The position numbers were made by a program, and so were the translations under genes. A stretch of 64,000 nucleotides of DNA from Klebsiella pneumoniae. Lineage in GTDB: Bacteria > Pseudomonadota > Gammaproteobacteria > Pseudomonadales > UBA5518. Of this stretch, positions 20,492 through 30,254 are shown in pieces. Below the pieces are notes generated by a model, which was given only the letters and a program-made list of their open reading frames with translations, was not told the origin of the DNA and made no database searches. Position 1 is the first letter of the stretch. Every line of letters starts with the position of its first letter. The stretch covers positions 1-64,000 of the forward strand of contig CAMAXE010000010.1 in NCBI GenBank assembly GCA_945862145.1, written 5' to 3'.

Positions 20492-20731
20492 GGAAGTCTC
20501 CGGTTGCGGCGTCTGACTGCGGCGTCTGACTGCGGGATGAGCGGGCTTTGGCATGCCGCCCGTTGCAGGGTCTGCAGAGGTGACCTGTCGCGCCAGTGTA
20601 TTCGGCGGCGTGGGACAAGCGCACCGCTCATTGTCTGGTGTCGTGGCCGGTTCCTGACAAAAGCGTCGGCTCGGCCATGGCCATTAGGCTGCTATTCTCC
20701 GGGCAGGGTTTTCAAGCCGGAGTAGCGAACA

Positions 20732-21631
20732 ATGAATCTGATTTTTCTCGATGGTGGCACCGGCCGTGAGCTCAAGCGCATGGGCGCACCGTTCCGCCAG
20801 CCCGAGTGGTCGGCGCTCGCGCTGATCGAGGCCCCCGAGTGCGTGACTAAAGTGCATCAGGCCTATGTCGATGCCGGTGCCGATGTCATCACCACCAACA
20901 GCTATGCGCTGGTGCCTTTTCATCTTGGTGAGGAGCGGCATGCGCGTGATGCCGCGCGGCTGGCGGCACTTTCCGGCCGGCTCGCGCGCGAGCTTGCCGA
21001 TCAGGCTCTGCATCCGGTACGGGTCGCGGGCTCCCTGCCGCCGGTGTGCGGTTCCTATCGCGCCGATCTCTTCGATACCGCTGCCGCGCGACCGCTGCTC
21101 GAAGTGCTGGTCGGCGCGCTGCGGCCCTTTGTTGATCACTGGCAGGCAGAGACACTGAGCACCATTGCCGAGGCGGAACTGGTGCGAGCGGTGATCGGGC
21201 AGGACGGCAAGCCGCTATGGATCTCCTTCACGCTCTGCGACGACGGCTCCCATGGTCCCATGCCTTGCCTGCGCTCCGGCGAAACCGTGGAGCGTGCGGT
21301 GCAGGCCGCCGTCCGGTTGGGCGCCGAGGCGGTGCTCTTCAACTGCAGTCAGCCCGAGGTGATGGGCGCGGCGGTTTCCGTAGCGGTTGCGGCGCTCGCG
21401 AGCGGAGCGCCCGGTATGCGCGTGGGTGTTTATGCCAACGCTTTCCCGCCGGTGACGGCCAAGGCTGCGGCCAATGACCAGTTGCACGATATCCGCGCCG
21501 ATCTGGATCCGGATGGTTACCTTCAGTGGGCCGATGACTGGGTGCGTCGCGGAGCCTCGATCGTGGGTGGCTGCTGTGGCATCGGTCCGGAGCACATCGC
21601 GCGGCTGCGCGAAGCCTTGCAGGCGCCGTGA
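20732..21631 (+). CDS. Homocysteine S-methyltransferase family protein
   Basis: The 299-residue protein has the MmuM/BHMT-like barrel: FLDGGTGRELKRMG at the start, DVITTNSYA, LFNCSQPEV and the GGCCGIGPEH motif, which together supply the zinc-binding cysteines. It would methylate homocysteine from S-methylmethionine or another donor such as a betaine. A single-domain version; no cobalamin-binding domain is present. Alone on this strand, between the amidohydrolase and a LuxR gene. Confidence 0.88.
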   Translation: MNLIFLDGGTGRELKRMGAPFRQPEWSALALIEAPECVTKVHQAYVDAGADVITTNSYALVPFHLGEERHARDAARLAALSGRLARELADQALHPVRVAGSLPPVCGSYRADLFDTAAARPLLEVLVGALRPFVDHWQAETLSTIAEAELVRAVIGQDGKPLWISFTLCDDGSHGPMPCLRSGETVERAVQAAVRLGAEAVLFNCSQPEVMGAAVSVAVAALASGAPGMRVGVYANAFPPVTAKAAANDQLHDIRADLDPDGYLQWADDWVRRGASIVGGCCGIGPEHIARLREALQAP

Positions 21632-21701
21632 CCGTGGCGCCGTTGCGCGGTATCGGACCCGGCAACATACTTCCCGTGTCGATCGTCTGAAGCACTCGAC
21701 C

Positions 21702-22508
21702 ATGCGAGGCCACGCGACTGTTCCTGTAGATACCGTCGCTGCGTTTCTGGCGCAGATCAACCATGCCCTGTGTTCCGCGGGACCCGACGCGGCCCTTGCC
21801 CATATCGCGGCAGCGCTGGGCACGCTGGTCGCGGATGCGCCGGTCTACTTCGGTGTCTACAGGCGCGATGCACCGCCGCTGGTGATGGGGCCGGATGCCG
21901 GCGACGACTGGAACCGCTCCTATTCCGACGGGCATTATTTGCTCGATCCCAGCTACGAGGCCTTCCTGCGGATGACGCAGAGCCTCTGTCTCCTGCCGCG
22001 TGATGCCTTCCCGAGGGATTTCCGCAGCAGCGAGTTCTACCTCACGTTCTACCGGCCCCACGGCATGGTCGATGAGGTCTGCTACCTGCTGCGGCTCGAC
22101 GCCGACCGCGCGGCCTATGTGTCGGTGATGCGGCTTGGTGGTTCGCGCGCCTTCAGCTCTGCCGAATGCCAGCGACTCGGGATGGCCCTGCCTGCCGTGG
22201 AGGCAGCGATGCGGCATGCCTGCCAGTTACACGCGCCCGCAACCCCGGTCGACGATGCCGGTCGCGCTTTGCACCGCCACCTGAGCGCGGCCATGGAGAG
22301 TTTTGGCCGGGACACCCTGAGCGAGCGCGAGACTGAGGTCATGCGACTGCTCCTGAAAGGGCTTGCTCCCAAGGTGGTGGGCCGCATGCTGGATATTGCC
22401 CCCGGCACCGTGCGCAACCACATCAAAAGCATCTACACCAAGCTCGACGTGCGCTCGCAGGCCGAATTGCTGGCAGCGTTTTTCGAGGTGCTGGGCGCTC
22501 GTGGCTGA
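21702..22508 (+). CDS. LuxR family transcription regulator
   Basis: The 268-residue protein has an N-terminal ligand/GAF-like region (about 10-180) of unknown specificity and a C-terminal LuxR helix-turn-helix: TLSERETEVMRLLLKG, VVGRMLDIAPGTVRNHIKSIYTKLDVRSQAELL. It lies upstream of and in the same direction as the class III aminotransferase, 100 bp before its start, so it may regulate it. The ligand is not predictable, and no acyl-homoserine-lactone-binding signature was noticed. Confidence 0.85.
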   Translation: MRGHATVPVDTVAAFLAQINHALCSAGPDAALAHIAAALGTLVADAPVYFGVYRRDAPPLVMGPDAGDDWNRSYSDGHYLLDPSYEAFLRMTQSLCLLPRDAFPRDFRSSEFYLTFYRPHGMVDEVCYLLRLDADRAAYVSVMRLGGSRAFSSAECQRLGMALPAVEAAMRHACQLHAPATPVDDAGRALHRHLSAAMESFGRDTLSERETEVMRLLLKGLAPKVVGRMLDIAPGTVRNHIKSIYTKLDVRSQAELLAAFFEVLGARG

Positions 22509-22608
22509 GGCTCGAGCGCCGCGCATAGCCTCATCAGGGCAGTGACGGGCCTGCCTGCCGCGGGCTACAAGGTGGCCTCTAGATACCGCGACCCGCCGGA
22601 GACGCCCC

Positions 22609-24003
22609 ATGAACGCCCCCGCTAACAGCCCGCGCATGCCCGGCCTTACGGAAGCACGTGACCGCCGCCATCTCATGCACCCCTTTGCGGACCTGCATCA
22701 CATGGGGCAGAGCGAGCGCACCGTGATCGCCCGCGCCAAGGGCAACTACGTCTTCGACGAGAGCGGCCGGCGCTTTCTGGACGGGCTGGGCGGCATGTGG
22801 TGCAGCAACATCGGCCACGGTCGTGAGGAGATGGCCGATGCGATCGCCGAGCAGGTGCGCGAGCTCGATTACTACTCGCCCTTCGACGACCTCTGCAACC
22901 CGGTGATGGCCGATCTGGGCGCGAAACTCGCGTCCTTTGCCCCGGGTGATCTGAACCGCGTGATCTACAGCACCTGCGGTTCCACCGCTGCGGACTCTGC
23001 GATTCGCCTGGTACACCACTACTGGCATCGTCTCGGACAGCCGCAGCGCACGCACATCCTCACGCGTCATCACGCCTACCATGGCAGCACTTACCTTTCG
23101 GCGAGCCTGAGCGATCCCGGCTACAGCGATGGCTGGCTGCGCGAGCAAGGTTTCGTGCACCACCTGCAGGCGCCCTATGCCTACCGCAACGGGCGTGGCA
23201 TGAGCGAGGAAGAGTTCTGCGATGTTCTGATCGCCGAAATGCGCAGCGCCATCGAGAGCATCGGCCCCGAGCGCGTGGCCTGCTTCATCGGCGAGCCGAT
23301 CCAGGGCTCGGGCGGCGTGATCGTGCCGCCCGCGGGCTACCACCGCAGGAGCCTCGAGCTTTGCCACTCCCACGGCATCCTCTACATCAGCGACGAGGTG
23401 GTGACGGCTTTCGGGCGACTTGGCCATATGATCGCCTCGGAGGCCCATTTCGGTATCACGCCCGACATCATCACCTGCGCCAAAGGTCTTACTTCGGGCT
23501 ATGTGCCGCTGGCTGCCACGATTCTCTCGGACCGCATCCACGAGGTGCTCTCCCAGCCCGGCGCCTACTTCAACAACGGCTTCACCTACAGCGGCCATCC
23601 GGTAGCCTGCCGCGCGGCGTTGAAGAACATCGAGATCATTGAGCGTGAGCAACTGTGCGATCGCGTGACCCGACTTGGCCCGCTGCTCGGTGAGGTGCTG
23701 GCGCCCTTGCGGGAATTGCCGCTGGTGGGTGACGTGCGGGGCAGTCACTTCATGATGTGCGTCGAGTACGTGGCCGACAAAGAGGAGCGCAGGCTTTTCG
23801 ACGATTCAGTGCGCATCGGCAAGCGCATCTGGCGCAACTGTCAGAAGCGCGATCTCCTGGTGCGGCCGCTCGCGCATCTGAACGTGTTCTCGCCGCCGCT
23901 CACGCTGGAGGAGGACGAGATCCGCTTCATGGGTCAGGTGATGCACGAGGCGATCCTGGAAACGGCGGATGAACTCACGCGCGAGGGGCTGCGTTTCGGT
24001 TGA
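22609..24003 (+). CDS. Class III PLP-dependent aminotransferase
   Basis: The 464-residue protein is a fold-type I class III (omega) aminotransferase. It shows GMWCSNIGHG, the PLP-phosphate region CGSTAADSAIRLVHHYWH, ISDEVVTAFGRLG with the Asp for the PLP pyridine, and CAKGLTSGYVPL with the Schiff-base Lys. Related enzymes convert beta-alanine, putrescine or other amines with pyruvate. Substrate not resolved. Likely linked with the upstream LuxR regulator; convergent with the FAD oxidoreductase across the repeat array. Confidence 0.92.
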   Translation: MNAPANSPRMPGLTEARDRRHLMHPFADLHHMGQSERTVIARAKGNYVFDESGRRFLDGLGGMWCSNIGHGREEMADAIAEQVRELDYYSPFDDLCNPVMADLGAKLASFAPGDLNRVIYSTCGSTAADSAIRLVHHYWHRLGQPQRTHILTRHHAYHGSTYLSASLSDPGYSDGWLREQGFVHHLQAPYAYRNGRGMSEEEFCDVLIAEMRSAIESIGPERVACFIGEPIQGSGGVIVPPAGYHRRSLELCHSHGILYISDEVVTAFGRLGHMIASEAHFGITPDIITCAKGLTSGYVPLAATILSDRIHEVLSQPGAYFNNGFTYSGHPVACRAALKNIEIIEREQLCDRVTRLGPLLGEVLAPLRELPLVGDVRGSHFMMCVEYVADKEERRLFDDSVRIGKRIWRNCQKRDLLVRPLAHLNVFSPPLTLEEDEIRFMGQVMHEAILETADELTREGLRFG

Positions 24004-24008
24004 TCATC

Positions 24009-24180
24009 GCGGGCATGGCCCGCTCCTACGGGATTGGCGCGGGCATGGCGTGCGCTCGCGGGGTCATCGCGGGCATGGCCCGCTCCTACTGAATTTTCGC
24101 GGGCATGGCCCGCTCCTACTGAATTGGCGCGGGCATGGCCCGCTCCTACGGGATTGGCGCGGGCATGGCCCGTGGTTGCG
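24009..24180. repeat. 30-bp tandem repeat, six units with REP-like palindrome
   Basis: Units begin at 24009, 24039, 24069, 24099, 24129 and 24159 with GCGGGCATGG and have a 30-bp period. Each contains the imperfect palindrome GCGGGC-ATG-GCCCGC and mostly CTCCTAC(G/T). It lies between two converging genes, with no spacers unlike CRISPR, and shares its core with the array at 1-150. It may act as a terminator or processing site. Confidence 0.85.
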
Positions 24181-24183
24181 GGA

Positions 24184-25677
24184 TCAGAGTTTGATCCGTG
24201 CGCCGGCATGTAGTCCTGCGCGCCGACCGAAGAACGTAGCCTCGCCCAGGCAGGTGCCGCTCGAGTATCCGCGCGCATCCTGTGCGATGTTCCAGGCGCA
24301 GGCGCCCGCCGCGTAAAGCCCCGCGAGCACACTGCCATCGGCACGCTGCACCTCGGCGTCTGCGCTGGTGCTGAGTCCCCCGAGCGAGAATCCGGCGAAT
24401 TTGGCGCGTCCCACGGAAAGGTCGAAGGCCGCGTAGGGCGGCTGATCCAGCGGTTGCAGCCATTCTGCGTACTTGTTGAAGGCGGGATCCTCGCCCTGCG
24501 CTGCCGCGCTGTTGTAGTCGGCGAGCGTCTTCGCGAGTGATCCCTGCGGCAGGCCGAGTCCGGCCTCCATCGATGCCACCGTCTCGTAGCCGTCGACCAG
24601 TTTCTGCTCGAAGAAGTCGTAAGGCGGATACCCGAAGGTGGCCGAATCGAGGATCAGGTAAGTGATGCCCTGCGGCTGCTCAACGATGAAGCCGGCGGCG
24701 CGGCCGTGGTAGGAGTCCTCGGCCACGAAACGCTGGCCGAGTGCGTTCACCATGACGCCCTTGATCATGCTTTCGGGCGGGTACACGGGCGAGGTCAGAA
24801 AAGCCTGATGCAGGCCGATGGCTGCGCCGCCCGCGGAGACCCCCATCAGTACACCTGCACCGTCGTCGTTGGGCACGCCGTGTTTGATGAGATCGCGCGG
24901 CATCCATGCCAGTTCGTGGTCGAACATCTGGGTGTTCATGATGTAGCCGCCGGCACTGAGCACCACGCCGCCTCGGGCGCGCGCGTGACGCAGTTGTCCG
25001 TGCTGCCGGAAGCACACACCGCAAATGGCACCGGTCGCGTCTGCAATCAGGTTGCAGACCTGCACATCGAAAAGCTGTTGTGCGCCGGATTGACTGACAG
25101 CCCCTGAGAGATGCTGCATGGCCAGTCCGCCGCCGCCATCGGGCCCGTCAAAGGCCACTTTGTGGCCGCGCGGGGCGGGTATGGCGATGTCCCGATACGG
25201 CCAGACTTTCTCGTTGCCGCTCCAGATCAGGCAGTCGCGCCCTGGCTGTATCGCGGCCTTGCCGGGGTAATAGCTGCGGTCGAAGGGCACGCCCTGCGCC
25301 TCCAGCCAGTGGAAGTGCGCCACACTCCCGTCGCAGTAGAGGCGCAGTTTCTCCGGCTCCGGAGCGGGCGTCAGTGCCTCGAGATATTTGTACATCTCAT
25401 CGGCGGAATCCTCGAAGCCGCAGGCCGTTTGCACCGGAGTACCGCCGCCGAGATAGAAATGGCCGCCGGCGATTGCGGAGCTTCCCCCGGCGCCGCTCGC
25501 GCGCTCCAGCACCAGCACGCGCGCGCCGGCCTCGCGTGCACCGAGCGCGGCGCTGGCACCTGCTGATCCAAAACCGATCACCAGCACGTCGGTGTCGTGG
25601 TCCCAGGCTGGTACGTCGAGCTCCCGGAGCAGCGCCGGCGGTGTCACGCTGGGCGCAGGTGCTGCGCGTGTGTTCAA
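24184..25677 (-). CDS. FAD-dependent oxidoreductase of the fumarate reductase/3-ketosteroid dehydrogenase group
   Basis: The 497-residue flavoprotein opens with the dinucleotide motif VLVIGFGSAGASAALGAREAG (GxGxxG) and ERASGAGGSS, then has GGVVLSAGGY and FSLGGLSTSADAEV and ends with GLYAAGAC. It resembles FAD-binding proteins annotated as fumarate reductase flavoprotein subunits or ketosteroid 1-dehydrogenases; the substrate cannot be assigned. The start is a TTG, since no in-frame ATG is nearby. It is 28 bp downstream of the M20 peptidase and probably in the same operon. Confidence 0.85.
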   Translation of the reverse strand: MNTRAAPAPSVTPPALLRELDVPAWDHDTDVLVIGFGSAGASAALGAREAGARVLVLERASGAGGSSAIAGGHFYLGGGTPVQTACGFEDSADEMYKYLEALTPAPEPEKLRLYCDGSVAHFHWLEAQGVPFDRSYYPGKAAIQPGRDCLIWSGNEKVWPYRDIAIPAPRGHKVAFDGPDGGGGLAMQHLSGAVSQSGAQQLFDVQVCNLIADATGAICGVCFRQHGQLRHARARGGVVLSAGGYIMNTQMFDHELAWMPRDLIKHGVPNDDGAGVLMGVSAGGAAIGLHQAFLTSPVYPPESMIKGVMVNALGQRFVAEDSYHGRAAGFIVEQPQGITYLILDSATFGYPPYDFFEQKLVDGYETVASMEAGLGLPQGSLAKTLADYNSAAAQGEDPAFNKYAEWLQPLDQPPYAAFDLSVGRAKFAGFSLGGLSTSADAEVQRADGSVLAGLYAAGACAWNIAQDARGYSSGTCLGEATFFGRRAGLHAGARIKL

Positions 25678-25705
25678 GCGGCGATTCCAGAGGTGTGCTT
25701 CAGGC

Positions 25706-27136
25706 TCATTGGGCCTGCCGCCGCAGTGCGTGCGCGGCGAGCACCTGCGCCACGCAAACGGTCAGCTTGCGCGCGAAAGCCACGTGCAGGAACTCGTTCG
25801 GCCCGTGGGCGTTCGACGCCGGCCCGAGCACCCCGGTGATCATGAACTGCGCTTCGGGAAACGCCGCGCCAAGCATGCCCATAAAGGGGATGCTGCCGCC
25901 TTCGCCCATGCACATGAAGGAGCGCCCGAAGCTCTGCTGCGAGGCTTGCTCCAGTGCCGTACCCAGCCACGGGGCCACGCTCGGTGCATTCCAGCCACCC
26001 TGCGCGTTCGCATCCAGCGTGATGCGCGCGCCCGAGGGCGGATCGCGGGTGAGTTCGCGGGTAACGGCGGCCAGTGCGCGGTCGGCGTCTGCAGTGGGTG
26101 GCAGGCGGATGCTGAGCGCGAGCGCGGTTTCCGGACGCAGTACATTGCCCGCGGACCCGAGCGGCGGCAGCCCGGCCGCGCCGGTCACCGACAGCGTGGA
26201 GCGCCAGGTGCGCCCGAGGATGCGCTCCACATTATCTTGGCCCATCGGCTGCACGCCCGGCGCAAACGGAAACTGCGTCCACACCTCGTCACCCAGCGCC
26301 TCAGCCACTTGCCGCACCTCGGCGAGACGGTCTGGCGGGACCTCTGCCTGGAGTTCGGGCAGGCGCATGGCGCCGGTGTTCTCGTCCTCGAGGCGTGTGA
26401 GCAGTTGGCGCAGCACGCGGAAGCTCGAAGGCACCACGCCGGAGGAGAAGCCCGAGTGCACACCCTCGCGGAGCACCGTGGCCGAAAGCTTGGCATTGAC
26501 CATCCCGCGTAGCGATACGGTGAGCCAGAGCTGTTCGTAGTTGGCGGCGCCCGAATCAAGGCACACCACCAGTGACGGCGTACCGATGCGCTGCTGCAGG
26601 TGGGCGATGTAGAAGGGCAGGTCGTAGCTGCCCGATTCCTCGCAGGCCTCGATGATCACCACGCAGCGCGCGTGAGGGAGTCCTTGTTCCTGCAGGGCGA
26701 GTATCGCCGCCAGCGAGGCGAAAGCGGAGTAGCCGTCGTCGGCGCCGCCGCGGCCATAGAGCTTGTCGCCGCGTATCACGGGCGTCCACGGGCCGAGCCC
26801 GTCTTCCCAGCCGCTCATTTCCGGCTGCTTGTCCAAGTGCCCGTACAACAGCACCGTGTCGTCGATGCTGCCGGGGATTTCCATGAAGATGAGCGGTGTG
26901 CGGCCCGGCAGTCGCACCACCTCGAGCGTCATGTCGCGCGGCGCGTGCCGAAGGCACCAGCCTTCGACGAGTTTCACGGCAGCCTCCATGTAGCCGTGGC
27001 TCTGCCAATCGGGGTCGAAGTCTGGCGACTTGTTCGGGATACGGATGTACTCGACCAGCGCGGGGAGTATCGAATCCATCCACAGCGGGTCGATCAGTTG
27101 GCGGGCAGCGCGAAAATCCATCAGTGCGGGCTCCAT
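25706..27136 (-). CDS. M20 family metallopeptidase
   Basis: The 476-residue enzyme has the M20 di-zinc signature: YGHLDKQPE (His and Asp), GRGGADDGYS, EACEESGS (the catalytic Glu pair) and CLDSGA, with a dimerisation domain inserted in the middle. It is like PepV/dipeptidase or N-acyl-amino-acid deacylases. Cytoplasmic, no signal peptide. First gene of an operon with the FAD oxidoreductase. Confidence 0.9.
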   Translation of the reverse strand: MEPALMDFRAARQLIDPLWMDSILPALVEYIRIPNKSPDFDPDWQSHGYMEAAVKLVEGWCLRHAPRDMTLEVVRLPGRTPLIFMEIPGSIDDTVLLYGHLDKQPEMSGWEDGLGPWTPVIRGDKLYGRGGADDGYSAFASLAAILALQEQGLPHARCVVIIEACEESGSYDLPFYIAHLQQRIGTPSLVVCLDSGAANYEQLWLTVSLRGMVNAKLSATVLREGVHSGFSSGVVPSSFRVLRQLLTRLEDENTGAMRLPELQAEVPPDRLAEVRQVAEALGDEVWTQFPFAPGVQPMGQDNVERILGRTWRSTLSVTGAAGLPPLGSAGNVLRPETALALSIRLPPTADADRALAAVTRELTRDPPSGARITLDANAQGGWNAPSVAPWLGTALEQASQQSFGRSFMCMGEGGSIPFMGMLGAAFPEAQFMITGVLGPASNAHGPNEFLHVAFARKLTVCVAQVLAAHALRRQAQ

Positions 27137-27389
27137 ATGCCACTAGCGGGTGGCCGGGAGTGTAACCAATAGTTCGCCGTGCGCGGCTCAGTTGATGGAA
27201 TCAGGTGTGGGTTTGCTCAATCCGCCTGCGAGGGCAGTGGCATCCACCGTGCGATGCGGAGGTACCTGGTTCGCCGCTGCAGCCACCACACTTTAAGCGG
27301 GCCCGCGCGCCTGTGAGCAGCGCGCGCCGGGTGACTCGGGGTGCGCCGGGCATGCACAATGAGGTGTGTTCAATCAGTGTGACATCACG

Positions 27390-27842
27390 ATGGATACCCG
27401 CATTCCACCTCCTCTCGTCGCGCTGGCGCTTGCCGTATGCGGCTGGGCCCTCGGTCGGTCCGGCGTTGCGCCGCAGCGTGTGTTCACGGGGCAGACGGAA
27501 CTGGCGATCATACTGCTCGCGGCGGGGCTGTCGTGCATGATCTCGGGCGTTCTGGCATTCCGCATCGCCCGCACTACCGTGAATCCACTGCGCCCCGAGC
27601 TGGCCTCGCAGTTGGTGGTCTCGGGGATCTACCGCCGCACCAGGAATCCGATGTACCTCGGCCTGCTGAGCGTGTTGGCAGCGTGGGTGGTGTACCTGGG
27701 GCAACCTCTCGCTCTGATCACGTTGCCCGCTTGGGTCTGGTACATCGGCCGTTTCCAGATACGCCCCGAAGAGGCGGCGCTGCACCGCCTCTTCGGCTCG
27801 TCCTACACTGCCTACTGCGGCAAGGTGCGTCGCTGGGTCTGA
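27390..27842 (+). CDS. Isoprenylcysteine methyltransferase-like membrane protein
   Basis: The 150-residue protein has four hydrophobic segments and the RRTRNPMYLG ... PEEAALHRLFGSSYTAYCGKVRRW pattern of the ICMT/PEMT methyltransferase superfamily. ATG 27390 was chosen over the earlier GTG. The methyl acceptor is unknown; bacteria lack prenylated proteins, so a lipid or small molecule is likelier. Confidence 0.82.
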   Translation: MDTRIPPPLVALALAVCGWALGRSGVAPQRVFTGQTELAIILLAAGLSCMISGVLAFRIARTTVNPLRPELASQLVVSGIYRRTRNPMYLGLLSVLAAWVVYLGQPLALITLPAWVWYIGRFQIRPEEAALHRLFGSSYTAYCGKVRRWV

Positions 27843-27849
27843 ACGCGGT

Positions 27850-29517
27850 TCAGCGGTAGCCGCCCCGCGTCGGCAAGCCGCGATGCTGTCCTACGCCGCG
27901 AGCCGGGCTGGGGGCCTGGGGCGCACGGTTACCGTCCCGATCGTCTTGCGGTGCGGCACGATTGCCGTCCCGAAGCGACTCGACCGGCGCACGATTACCA
28001 TCGCGGCCATATTCCGGAGGGGCTCGGTTGCCGTCTCGGGGCGCGTTCTGGGAGGGCCGGCCACCATCGCGGCGAGGTTCCTGCACAGATCTCGGGCCAT
28101 CACGGCGCGGTTCCTGAGCAGGTCTTGCGCTATCACGGCGCGGTTCCTGGGCAGGTCTTGCGCCATCACGACGTGGTTCCTGGGCAGGCCTTGCGCTATC
28201 GCGGCGCGCCTCCTGTGGGGGCCTGCCACCATCGCGGCGCCCATCGCTGCGCGGGCGGTTGCCATCCTGCCTGCCGCCATCGCTGCGCCCGCCGGAGCGT
28301 TGTCCGCGCCGGGGCGGCATAGCAGGGCGGTTGTCGATGTCAGGACCTGCAGTCTTTACGATGGCTTCGAGCTCGGCGCGATCCTCGGCCGACAACGGTT
28401 CGCGGTGGAGTTTTTTTCGCAGCAGCCGCTCTATGCCCGGCAGCATGGATTCGTCATCGGGACACACCAGCGAGATGGCCTCACCCGGGGTGCCGGCGCG
28501 CCCGGTGCGACCGATGCGATGCACATAGTCTTCGGCGACGTTCGGCAGGTCGAAGTTGACGACGTGGGGGAGCTCCTTGATGTCGATGCCACGCGCGGCG
28601 ATATCGGTCGCCACCAGCACCTGGATGTGGTTGCCCTTGAAGTCGGCCAAAGCTCGGGTCCGCGCGCTTTGACTCTTGTTGCCGTGGATCGCCAGAGACG
28701 GTATGCCACCCTTGCTCAACTGCTCCGCTAGACGGTTAGCGCCGTGCTTGGTGCGGGAGAAAACCAGCACCTGGTACCAGTTTCCCTGCTTGATGAGGCG
28801 CGCGAGCAGGTGGCGCTTGGCCTCCTTGCGCACCAGGTATACGCGCTGGTCGACGATCTCCGCGGGGGCGCTGCGACGCGCCACCTCGATCTCGGCCGGA
28901 TCGTGCAGTAGCGAATCGGCGAGGGACTTTATCTCATCGGCAAAGGTTGCCGAGAAGAGCAGGTTCTGCCGCTTTGCCGGCAGCAGTTTCAGGATGCGTT
29001 TGACGTCGTGGATGAAGCCCATGTCGAGCATGCGGTCGGCTTCGTCCAGGATCAGCGTTTCCACCGTCGAGAGATCAAGGGTCCGTTGGCCGACGTGATC
29101 GAGGAGTCGCCCGGGCGTCGCCACCAGGATGTCCAACGTCTGCGCAAGGCGCTCCACCTGCGGCTGCATGCCCACGCCGCCGAAAACCACGGTGGATTTC
29201 ACGGGGGTGTACTTGCCATAGGTGCGGACGCTCTCCTCTACCTGTGCAGCGAGCTCGCGCGTGGGTGTGAGAACCAGCACCCGCACGCGGCGCTTGGCGC
29301 GCGGATCGAGGCCGCTGATGGTTGCGGTGAGCCGCTGCAGTACCGGGAGCACGAAGCCGGCTGTCTTGCCGGTGCCGGTCTGGGCGCCGGCGAGTACATC
29401 GCGTCCTGCGAGCACGGCGGGTATGGCGGCGGATTGGATCGGGGTGGGTTCGGTGTAGCCGTGTTCCGTGACGGCGCGCACGAGTTCGGCGTCGAGGCCG
29501 AGCGAAGCAAAGGACAT
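27850..29517 (-). CDS. rhlE: DEAD-box RNA helicase (RhlE-like)
   Basis: The 555-residue helicase starts at ATG 29517 with AGGAAA upstream; the longer frame to 29676 is not needed. Motifs in order are [52 protein letters not shown] and [10 protein letters not shown]. After residue 380 the protein ends in a low-complexity tail of repeating PAQEPRRD(S/G) and DGNRAP units, which would bind RNA. RhlE-type enzymes work in ribosome assembly and RNA decay. It converges with the membrane methyltransferase-like gene. Confidence 0.93.
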   Translation of the reverse strand: MSFASLGLDAELVRAVTEHGYTEPTPIQSAAIPAVLAGRDVLAGAQTGTGKTAGFVLPVLQRLTATISGLDPRAKRRVRVLVLTPTRELAAQVEESVRTYGKYTPVKSTVVFGGVGMQPQVERLAQTLDILVATPGRLLDHVGQRTLDLSTVETLILDEADRMLDMGFIHDVKRILKLLPAKRQNLLFSATFADEIKSLADSLLHDPAEIEVARRSAPAEIVDQRVYLVRKEAKRHLLARLIKQGNWYQVLVFSRTKHGANRLAEQLSKGGIPSLAIHGNKSQSARTRALADFKGNHIQVLVATDIAARGIDIKELPHVVNFDLPNVAEDYVHRIGRTGRAGTPGEAISLVCPDDESMLPGIERLLRKKLHREPLSAEDRAELEAIVKTAGPDIDNRPAMPPRRGQRSGGRSDGGRQDGNRPRSDGRRDGGRPPQEARRDSARPAQEPRRDGARPAQEPRRDSARPAQEPRRDGPRSVQEPRRDGGRPSQNAPRDGNRAPPEYGRDGNRAPVESLRDGNRAAPQDDRDGNRAPQAPSPARGVGQHRGLPTRGGYR

Positions 29518-29764
29518 GGAGATTTCCTGTAGTTGCCTCCGGCGGCCTGCCCGGTTGCGGGCAGCGGTCTTGGGGCCGGGGCGGATATGAAGAGTCCGAA
29601 GGGGACGTCCGGCGCAGACAGCGGAACCGAACTCGCAAAATTCTAGCAGCAAGCGGAGCGATGACTGCGGGAGCATCGTGGCATTAGTGCCTGCCGGTCC
29701 GGGCGCTTCTCGTGGTCTCGCCCGCGGGCTACACTCGGTGTGCCCCCCTCAAACCGGAGTACCA

Positions 29765-30214
29765 ATGATGTTGCGTCGTGCCCTTGTTTTCGCTGCTGCC
29801 TGCGCCCTCCTGCCTGCCGTTGCGCTCGCGGAAAAAAACCCCGCGATCGGCTACAGGCATGCGCTGATGGAGCTCGTGTACTCGAATTTCGGACCTATCA
29901 CCGCGATGGTGAAAGGCGAGATCCCTTGGGATGACGCGCGCATGGCCGGTTACGGCAAGGATCTCAAGGCCGTTGTCAGCCTGAACGCGATGCGTGGTTG
30001 GCCGGCGGGATCCGAAGGCGGGCACTCCAAGGACGAGATCTGGGCCAAGCTCGATGATTTCCAGAAAAAAATGGAGGCCTTCCAGTCCGAGGCCAGCAAG
30101 CTGGGTGATCTTGCCGTCGCCGGCGATCGTGAGGCTATCAAGACCCAGTTCAGCGCCACGGGAAAGGCCTGCAAATCCTGTCACGATGCGTTTAAAGAAA
30201 AAGACGAGCACTGA
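29765..30214 (+). CDS. Cytochrome c, class II (c'-like)
   Basis: The 149-residue exported protein has a signal peptide (ALVFAAACALLPAVALA) and a C-terminal heme site CKSCHDAF, typical of the four-helix cytochrome c' family. A GGAG ribosome site precedes ATG 29765. It converges with a cytochrome b561-like gene, and the two may form an electron-transfer pair. Confidence 0.88.
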   Translation: MMLRRALVFAAACALLPAVALAEKNPAIGYRHALMELVYSNFGPITAMVKGEIPWDDARMAGYGKDLKAVVSLNAMRGWPAGSEGGHSKDEIWAKLDDFQKKMEAFQSEASKLGDLAVAGDREAIKTQFSATGKACKSCHDAFKEKDEH

Positions 30215-30254
30215 TACTGCGGTGATTCTCCCCGGGATCTGGGTGAAAGGCCCC

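Noticed and set aside
19025-20725. Long 566-residue plus-strand ORF
   Set aside because: It is antisense to the amidohydrolase gene, which has a signal peptide, ribosome site and full family motifs.
24009-24180. CRISPR array
   Set aside because: Units are contiguous, 30 bp with no variable spacers, and no cas gene lies nearby.
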